Source: Candidatus Eremiobacteraceae bacterium
GTDB taxonomy: Bacteria; Vulcanimicrobiota; Vulcanimicrobiia; Eremiobacterales; Eremiobacteraceae
Assembly (NCBI GenBank): GCA_035710745.1
Contig: DASTCX010000013.1
Location: 124,001 to 188,000, forward strand
DNA length: 64,000 nt
Direction of reading: 5' to 3'
The position numbers and the translations under genes are program-made. The notes beneath the pieces were generated by a model, which saw nothing but the letters and a program-made list of their open reading frames with translations, made no database searches and was not told the origin of the DNA. Each line of letters begins with the position of its first letter. Positions within the stretch are counted from its first letter, which is position 1. Below, piece by piece: positions 59,257 to 64,000 of the stretch.

Positions 59257-59472
59257 TCAGCCTTTCGTCGGGCCGGCGATGCCCGGGAATATCCCGAATG
59301 CGACGAAGATGACGATGACGCACCCGAGCGCGAGCAACGCGAGCATGATCTTGGTGACGTTATCGTCGAGGCCTTTCTTCGGCCATTCCGCGACGAGCGA
59401 TAGGAGCGCGGACAAGCCGACGACGACGGCGCCGACGAACGCGATCACGCGGAGTACGACGTCGATATCCAT
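59257..59472 (-). CDS. Small two-helix membrane protein of the oxidase operon
   Basis: A 71-residue protein with two transmembrane segments (VLRVIAFVGAVVVGLSALLS and IMLALLALGCVIVIFVAFGI), separated by the charged AEWPKKGLDDNVTK. It lies three bases after ctaE and six before the 63-residue gene. Probably a small accessory subunit or assembly aid of the oxidase, by position only. Confidence 0.7.
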   Translation of the reverse strand: MDIDVVLRVIAFVGAVVVGLSALLSLVAEWPKKGLDDNVTKIMLALLALGCVIVIFVAFGIFPGIAGPTKG

Positions 59473-59475
59473 CGT

Positions 59476-60072
59476 CTACTTCCACACGTAGAGGAGCGAG
59501 AAGAGCGCGACCCAGATGACGTCGACGAAGTGCCAGTACAGCGCGCCGGCCGTGAGACCGAAATACCGCTGCTGCGTGTAGGTGCCCCGCTGCGCCTGGA
59601 TCAGCACGGTGATAAGGAAGATGACCCCGATGAAGACGTGGAAGCCGTGGAGCCCGGTCAGCGTGAAGAACGCCGCGCCGTATATGCTCGACGGCCAGCT
59701 CGTGCCGGCGTGCAGCAAGTTGAAGTACTCGAACGCCTGCCCGCCGAGGAAGCCGAGCCCGAGGATGATCGTCGCGATCATGTAGCCGACGAACTTGCGC
59801 CGGTCGCCGTGCTTGAAGAACTCCATCGCGTAATGCATCGTCGCGCCGCTGCCGAACAGGACGATCGAGTTGACGCCCGCCATGTAGAGCGCCGCCGGCT
59901 CGATGCCGGGCGGCGGCCACGCCATGACAGTGCTTCGCAGGTAGATGTAGCCGTAGATGAACGACGAGAATATGATGACGTCGCTGATGAGGAAGAACAG
60001 GAAGCCCAGCAGCCGCTGGTCCCGTACCTCTTGATACGTCGCGTCGTCGACGGTGAGCGCGTGCGTCGCCAT
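59476..60072 (-). CDS. ctaE: Cytochrome c oxidase subunit III
   Basis: A 198-residue membrane protein with five transmembrane segments, the short form of subunit III. Typical are FFLISDVIIFSSFIYGYIYL, GQAFEYFNLL, FTLTGLHGFHVFIGVIFLIT and LYWHFVDVIWVALFSLLYVW. It binds subunit I and stabilises proton uptake. The start is the first ATG (MATHALTVDD), 16 bases after ctaD. Confidence 0.95.
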   Translation of the reverse strand: MATHALTVDDATYQEVRDQRLLGFLFFLISDVIIFSSFIYGYIYLRSTVMAWPPPGIEPAALYMAGVNSIVLFGSGATMHYAMEFFKHGDRRKFVGYMIATIILGLGFLGGQAFEYFNLLHAGTSWPSSIYGAAFFTLTGLHGFHVFIGVIFLITVLIQAQRGTYTQQRYFGLTAGALYWHFVDVIWVALFSLLYVWK

Positions 60073-60088
60073 TAAGCTGCGTTCGTCC

Positions 60089-61747
60089 TCATACGATCGG
60101 CTTGTAGCTGAGGTCGGCCTTGATCTCCCTATACGGCAACGGCTTGCCGTAATCGTACGGACCCGAGAGCACGACCGGGATGTCATCGAAGTTGTAATAC
60201 GGGGGCGGTGACGGGATCATCCACTCGAGCGTCCGAGCACCCCACGGGTTCTGGCCGGCCTCGCGGCCCGAGATCGTGCTCTTGATCGCGTTGTACGCGA
60301 AGACGAGCATCGACGCGCCGAGCACGAACGCCGAGATCGAGATGAACAGGTTCGTGTCTTGGTATTGCGGATCGTACGTGCTCACGCGACGCGGCATGCC
60401 TTCGAGACCGATCCAATGCATCGGCAAGAACGTCGCGTTGAAGCTGACGAACATGAGCCAGAAGTGGATCTTGCCGAGCGTCTCGTCGAGCATGCGGCCG
60501 GTCATCTTCGGCCACCAATAGTAGAGGCCGGCGAAGATCCCAAACACGCTGCCGCCGAACAGAACGTAATGCAGATGTGCGACGACGAAGTACGTCGCGT
60601 GCTCGTGGACGTCCGCCGGCACCGAGGCGAGCATGATGCCGGTTATCCCGCCAAAGGTGAACGTCGACAGGAAGCCGAGCACGAAATACATCGGCGTCGT
60701 CAGGCGGATGTTGCCGCCCCACAATGTCGCGACCCAGCTGAAGATCTTGACTCCGGTCGGGATGCCGACGATCATCGTCAGGATCATGAACGGCAACTGC
60801 ACCCACGGCGCCAGTCCGCTTGTGAACATGTGGTGCGCCCACACGGCGAACGAGAGCAATCCGATCGCGACGGACGAATAGGCGATCGCCTTATAACCGA
60901 AGATCGGTCTGCGACAGAACGTCGGCAAGATCTCCGAGACGATGCCGAACGCCGGCAAGATCATGATGTAGACCGCCGGATGCGAATAGAACCAGAAGAT
61001 GTGCTGCCAGAGGACCGGGCTGCCACCTTTCGCCGGGTCGTAGAACGGCACGCCGAAGGTACGCTCGATGAGCAAGCCGAGGAGCGCCGCCGACAGATTT
61101 GCGGTCGCGATGAACGAGAGGAACGCCGTCACCGCGGTCGCCCAGACGAAGAGCGGCATGCGTGTCCACGTCATGCCAGGCGCGCGCATCTTGATGATCG
61201 TGACGAGGAAGTTCAACCCGGTGATCGTGCTCGACACGCCGATGAGGAAGATCGCCATGCACCACATGCTCGTGCCGAACGATTGCTCGAGGCTGATCGG
61301 CGGATACTCGGTCCAGCCCGCCTCGGGCGCGCCCCAGATGAAGCTGCCGAAGAGCAGGATGCCGGCGGGCGGGAACAGCCAGAAGCTGAACATGTTGAGC
61401 CACGGGAACGCGACGTCGCGCGCACCGATCTGCAGGGGCATGATGAGATTGCCGAACGCGCCGGTGAGGATCGGGATGATGACGAGCCAGACCATCGCCG
61501 AGCCGTGGACGCTGTACGCTTCGTTGTACGTCGTGGGGCTCAGCAGCGTGTTGTTCGCCGATGCGAGCTGCGCGCGCATCATCTCGGCGAGCAGTCCGGC
61601 GAGCACGAAGAACAGGCCGCTCGTGATGAAATACTGGACAGCGATGACCTTGTGGTCCTGGCTGAAGATGTACTTCTTGATGAACGTGTCGGGCGGCGGG
61701 TGGATGTGCCCGTGAGTGACGTGCGCTGTTCCGACGGCGGCTTGCAT
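60089..61747 (-). CDS. ctaD: Cytochrome c oxidase subunit I, A2-type
   Basis: A 552-residue haem-copper oxidase core with 12 transmembrane helices. It holds the low-spin haem, high-spin haem and CuB and pumps protons. His ligands are in YSVHGSAMVW and HIFWFYSHPAVYIMILPAFG, CuB histidines in VWAHHMFTSGL, and haem ligands in HATYFVVAHLHYVLFG. At the end of the D-channel the Glu of the classical GHPEVY motif is missing; the sequence is YSHPAVY, the Tyr-Ser arrangement of A2-type oxidases such as Thermus and Rhodothermus caa3. It lies 14 bases after ctaC. Confidence 0.97.
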   Translation of the reverse strand: MQAAVGTAHVTHGHIHPPPDTFIKKYIFSQDHKVIAVQYFITSGLFFVLAGLLAEMMRAQLASANNTLLSPTTYNEAYSVHGSAMVWLVIIPILTGAFGNLIMPLQIGARDVAFPWLNMFSFWLFPPAGILLFGSFIWGAPEAGWTEYPPISLEQSFGTSMWCMAIFLIGVSSTITGLNFLVTIIKMRAPGMTWTRMPLFVWATAVTAFLSFIATANLSAALLGLLIERTFGVPFYDPAKGGSPVLWQHIFWFYSHPAVYIMILPAFGIVSEILPTFCRRPIFGYKAIAYSSVAIGLLSFAVWAHHMFTSGLAPWVQLPFMILTMIVGIPTGVKIFSWVATLWGGNIRLTTPMYFVLGFLSTFTFGGITGIMLASVPADVHEHATYFVVAHLHYVLFGGSVFGIFAGLYYWWPKMTGRMLDETLGKIHFWLMFVSFNATFLPMHWIGLEGMPRRVSTYDPQYQDTNLFISISAFVLGASMLVFAYNAIKSTISGREAGQNPWGARTLEWMIPSPPPYYNFDDIPVVLSGPYDYGKPLPYREIKADLSYKPIV

Positions 61748-61761
61748 TCTTTCTCCCGGCC

Positions 61762-62847
61762 CTATTTCAGCGTCTTCAGGTAGGCGACGAGATCCGCGAT
61801 GTCTTTCGGGCTCAGTCCGTTCAACTGCGCGTTCGGCATCTGACCCATCGGGCCTGACAGTCCATGTTCGAGGATATCGGCGACGTCCGCCGAGTTCGGC
61901 GCCTTGCCGCTCAGCAGCTTGGGATGCGCCGGGTCGTGGAAGAGGTTTGCGAGGCCCGGTCCGACTTTACGCTTATCGAACGGCGCCGCGTTGTGGCACG
62001 TCGTGCATCGCGAGTTGAAAAGCTGTTGGCCCGCAGCGGCGTCGCCCGAGGCGAGCACGGCAGCCGTCACTTCCGTCGGCGCGTGCGCCTGCTTCGTCTT
62101 CTGAGCGGCGTACCAGGCGTCGAAGTCGCTCTGCGACTGGACGTAGACGTAGCGGTCGCGCATCCCTGAGTGGCCGACTCCGCAGAACTCGGTGCAGATG
62201 ATCTCGTACTTCCCGACCTTCGTCGGCGTCAACGTCATCGGCACGACCATACCCGGGATCATGTCCTGTTTCATCCGGAAGGCCGGAACCCAGAACGAGT
62301 GGATGACGTCGGTCGACGTCACGTCGATCGTCACCGCCACGTCGACCGGGAGGTGGAGCTCGTCGGGCACGGGATCGCGGAGGCCCGGATACCGGAACTC
62401 CCACGAGAATTGATGACCGATGGCTTCGATGGTCACGCTGTCGGCCGTCGCCGCGCGCGCCGTGTAGTACTGAGGGATGAGTATGTAGCTCAAGACGCCG
62501 AGCACGAGCATGAGCACCGACGGGATCGCCGTCCACCAGAACTCCAGCGTCTTGTGATCGTGGATGGACGAACCGGGCTGGTCCTTCGGCTGGCCTTTGC
62601 GGTTGCGATAGCGGACCGTGAAATAGAGCATGTAGCCGTTGACGTAGACGAGGATCGGCACGCTGAAGAACGCCATGAATTTGAAGAGCCAGTCGATCTT
62701 GACGGCGATGCCGGCTGCTTCGGGCACGTAGCGCTCGATGGGGAAGACGACGACGCCCCACATGCCAAGCGCGCTTATGACGCCCATGACGATGGTCGCT
62801 CGCCAGAACCCCGCGTCGAGCTTGTGCTCTTCGTGCCCCGTATTCAC
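61762..62847 (-). CDS. ctaC: Cytochrome c oxidase subunit II fused to cytochrome c (caa3)
   Basis: A 361-residue membrane protein. Hydrophobic helices lie at about 15-35, 52-77 and 104-124, one more than the usual two. The periplasmic cupredoxin domain carries the CuA set: His in TDVIHSFWVPAFRMKQDMIP and CTEFCGVGHSGM. After a linker (AHAPTEVTAAVLASGD) comes a cytochrome c domain with haem-binding CTTCH in FNSRCTTCHNAAPF and the axial Met in GLSGPMGQMPNAQL. The fusion makes this a caa3-type oxidase with a tethered electron donor. The start is GTG at 62847 with GGGAG ten bases upstream. Confidence 0.95.
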   Translation of the reverse strand: MNTGHEEHKLDAGFWRATIVMGVISALGMWGVVVFPIERYVPEAAGIAVKIDWLFKFMAFFSVPILVYVNGYMLYFTVRYRNRKGQPKDQPGSSIHDHKTLEFWWTAIPSVLMLVLGVLSYILIPQYYTARAATADSVTIEAIGHQFSWEFRYPGLRDPVPDELHLPVDVAVTIDVTSTDVIHSFWVPAFRMKQDMIPGMVVPMTLTPTKVGKYEIICTEFCGVGHSGMRDRYVYVQSQSDFDAWYAAQKTKQAHAPTEVTAAVLASGDAAAGQQLFNSRCTTCHNAAPFDKRKVGPGLANLFHDPAHPKLLSGKAPNSADVADILEHGLSGPMGQMPNAQLNGLSPKDIADLVAYLKTLK

Positions 62848-62940
62848 GTATCGTTCGCTCCCGCTCGCAGGTCTACCACGACGGGACGCATGCATCCTCG
62901 CACGAAATGCCGCTTATGTAGCGGCGTTGATATCGAGCCG

Positions 62941-63025
62941 TGCCGAAGGTGGGAGTCGAACCCACATGAGGGGTTGCCTCGCGCGATTTTGAGTCGCGTG
63001 CGTCTGCCAGTTCCGCCACTCCGGC
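62941..63025 (-). tRNA. tRNA-Leu (CAA)
   Basis: 85-nt class II tRNA. Acceptor GCCGGAG / CTTCGGC with one G-U pair, D-arm GGCGGAACTGGCAGACGC, anticodon stem CGCGA / TCGCG around CTCAAAA with CAA, a variable arm (CGAGGCAACCCCTCA region), T-arm TGTGGGTTCGACTCCCACC-like, discriminator A. No CCA is encoded. Confidence 0.96.
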
Positions 63026-63078
63026 GAGCAGGCATTTCGGTTCGGGGAATGCAGCGGCCGACCTTTTGGCGATTGATA

Positions 63079-63163
63079 GGGAGCGGTCGACCTTTATGGT
63101 CGACCGCAGACGACCTCGCAGTTGTTCGGCCGCGGCGGTCGAGATGAATCTCGACCGCTCCCC
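63079..63163. repeat. Family A composite repeat, two palindromes
   Basis: First palindrome at 63079-63107 with the stem variant GACC / GGTC; second at 63128-63163 with GAT/ATC and GA centre. They are joined by AGACGACCTCGCAGTTG, identical to the spacer at 37060-37076. The element lies after the stop of the S9 peptidase (63190), which is transcribed towards it. Confidence 0.92.
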
Positions 63164-63189
63164 GGTCTTCTTATCGCGCGAACGCGCTT

Positions 63190-64000
63190 CTACTTCGAGA
63201 GGTGTGAGACGACCCAGTCGACCCAGCGTTTGTACACGCCTTCAGCGCCGACCGGATCGCCCGGGAAGTGCGTGTTGCGCGGATACGCGTAGAACTGGAC
63301 GTCGACGCCCTGATCGTGCAGGGCATTGTACCACAGGTATGAGTTGTAGATCGGCACGTTCGGGTCGCCGACGTCGCCCATGATAAGCGTCGGCGCCTTC
63401 ACGTTCTGGACTGCGCTGAGCGGCGACTGGTCGCGCCAGATATCCCACCCGTTGTTCTTCCACGGGCTCGAGCCTTGACCGAAGAAATCGGCGTCGCCCT
63501 TCTGATAGAACGCGATCGTGTAATCGGCGACCCAGTCGGTGAGCGCCGCTCCGGACATCGCGCACTTCCACACGTCGTAGTGGCTCTCGAGCCACGTCGT
63601 CATGTAGCCGCCGTACGACCAGCCGGTGACACACATGCGCGACGTGTCGATGACCCCCGCCTTGTCGAGCGTCGCGACGCCGGCCATGGCGTCTTTGCCC
63701 GGCCCGACGCCGGTGTCGCGGTAGATCGCGTGCTGATACGCATCGCCGAGGTTCGTGCTGCCGCGATAGTTCGGCTCGAAGACGACGATGCCATGCGCGG
63801 CGATGAGCTGCGCCAGCGAGTTGAAACCGAGCTGCGACGCCCCTTGCGGACCGCCGTGCACTTCGAGCGCGAGCGGATAACGCCGGCCCGCGACATAGCC
63901 CGGAGGCAGCGTCACGATGCCGTCTTCCTTGAAGCCGCCGGGCCCCGTCCAGCGGACCTCGCGCATCTCGCCGAGCTGGAGCTTCGAGAACGATGCGTTG
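63190..64000 (-). CDS. S9-family prolyl oligopeptidase-like peptidase, N-terminus cut by window edge
   Basis: The visible 270 residues are the C-terminal alpha/beta-hydrolase domain. Core segments are YPLALEVHGGPQGASQLGFN, VVFEPNYRGSTNLGDAYQHA, the nucleophile in CVTGWSYGGYMTTWLESHYD, Asp in GDVGDPNVPIYNSYLW, and His in YPRNTHFPGDP. Probably a secreted or periplasmic peptidase. It resembles the enzyme at 7555-9585 in layout and motifs, but is not a recent copy. The N-terminal propeller must lie beyond the window. Confidence 0.92.
   Translation of the reverse strand, partial: NASFSKLQLGEMREVRWTGPGGFKEDGIVTLPPGYVAGRRYPLALEVHGGPQGASQLGFNSLAQLIAAHGIVVFEPNYRGSTNLGDAYQHAIYRDTGVGPGKDAMAGVATLDKAGVIDTSRMCVTGWSYGGYMTTWLESHYDVWKCAMSGAALTDWVADYTIAFYQKGDADFFGQGSSPWKNNGWDIWRDQSPLSAVQNVKAPTLIMGDVGDPNVPIYNSYLWYNALHDQGVDVQFYAYPRNTHFPGDPVGAEGVYKRWVDWVVSHLSK

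Noticed and set aside
60359-61783. 474-residue plus-strand open frame over ctaD
   Set aside because: Composition is Arg/Glu/Asp-heavy with no domain; the minus strand is unambiguous cytochrome oxidase subunit I.

Overview
The window is a high-GC bacterial chromosome segment with tightly packed genes and mostly short intergenic gaps. It carries aerobic-respiration genes (a caa3-type cytochrome oxidase and oxygen-dependent HemF), many secreted proteins and lipoproteins, and a recurrent family of short palindromic repeats between genes. This gene mix and the repeats suggest a soil-type, aerobic, heterotrophic member of an uncultured phylum such as Ca. Eremiobacterota (WPS-2). That assignment is inference from general impression, with no marker tree behind it.

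Region by region. 1-7.4 kb is a minus-strand block: rpmE (L31 with a long tail), prfA, prmC, hemF, pyrG, a VOC protein and two glycosyltransferases, the last cut by the window edge. 7.5-14.8 kb holds an S9 prolyl-oligopeptidase-like enzyme, a small helical protein, a SnoaL-like protein, two paralogous SpoIIAA-like proteins, tRNA-Ile, a pilin-like protein, tRNA-Ala, a RibD/DHFR-like reductase, a secreted phosphoesterase and a secreted protein of unknown function. 14.8-21.3 kb has an amino-acid permease overlapping a semialdehyde dehydrogenase, then lipoproteins and two beta-propeller proteins. 21.6-27 kb has a second tRNA-Ala, a gene-poor patch, and a hybrid histidine kinase coupled to an HD-GYP response regulator that appears to start with ATA. 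27.5-39.5 kb is rich in secreted proteins: a sialidase-like BNR protein, an S53 peptidase, a frameshifted alpha/beta hydrolase, two phospholipase-C-like phosphoesterases, an NHL-type lipoprotein and a cupredoxin lipoprotein.

39.5-47.5 kb is the clearest metabolic system: seven genes that overlap end to start by 1 or 4 bases. They encode an anthraniloyl-CoA monooxygenase/reductase-type fusion, a MarR regulator, a crotonase, an acyl-CoA dehydrogenase, a benzoate/2-aminobenzoate-type CoA ligase, a RidA protein and a glutaryl-CoA dehydrogenase. Together they suggest aerobic breakdown of 2-aminobenzoate or a related aromatic acid through CoA thioesters. After it come a large zinc metalloprotease, RNase P RNA, rapZ-yvcK, an IclR / hydroxypyruvate reductase / glycerate kinase cluster (53.7-56.7 kb), SCO, and the ctaC-ctaD-ctaE oxidase operon with two small membrane proteins. 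The window ends in a second S9 peptidase.

The most unusual non-coding feature is repeat family A. Palindromes with CGGTCGAG..CTCGACCG arms occur at seven loci, all just past stop codons and five of them between convergent genes. Their inner stem bases change in compensating pairs, and two or more loci share a composite paired layout with a conserved spacer. A second family (B) overlaps and supplies the stop codons of two genes.
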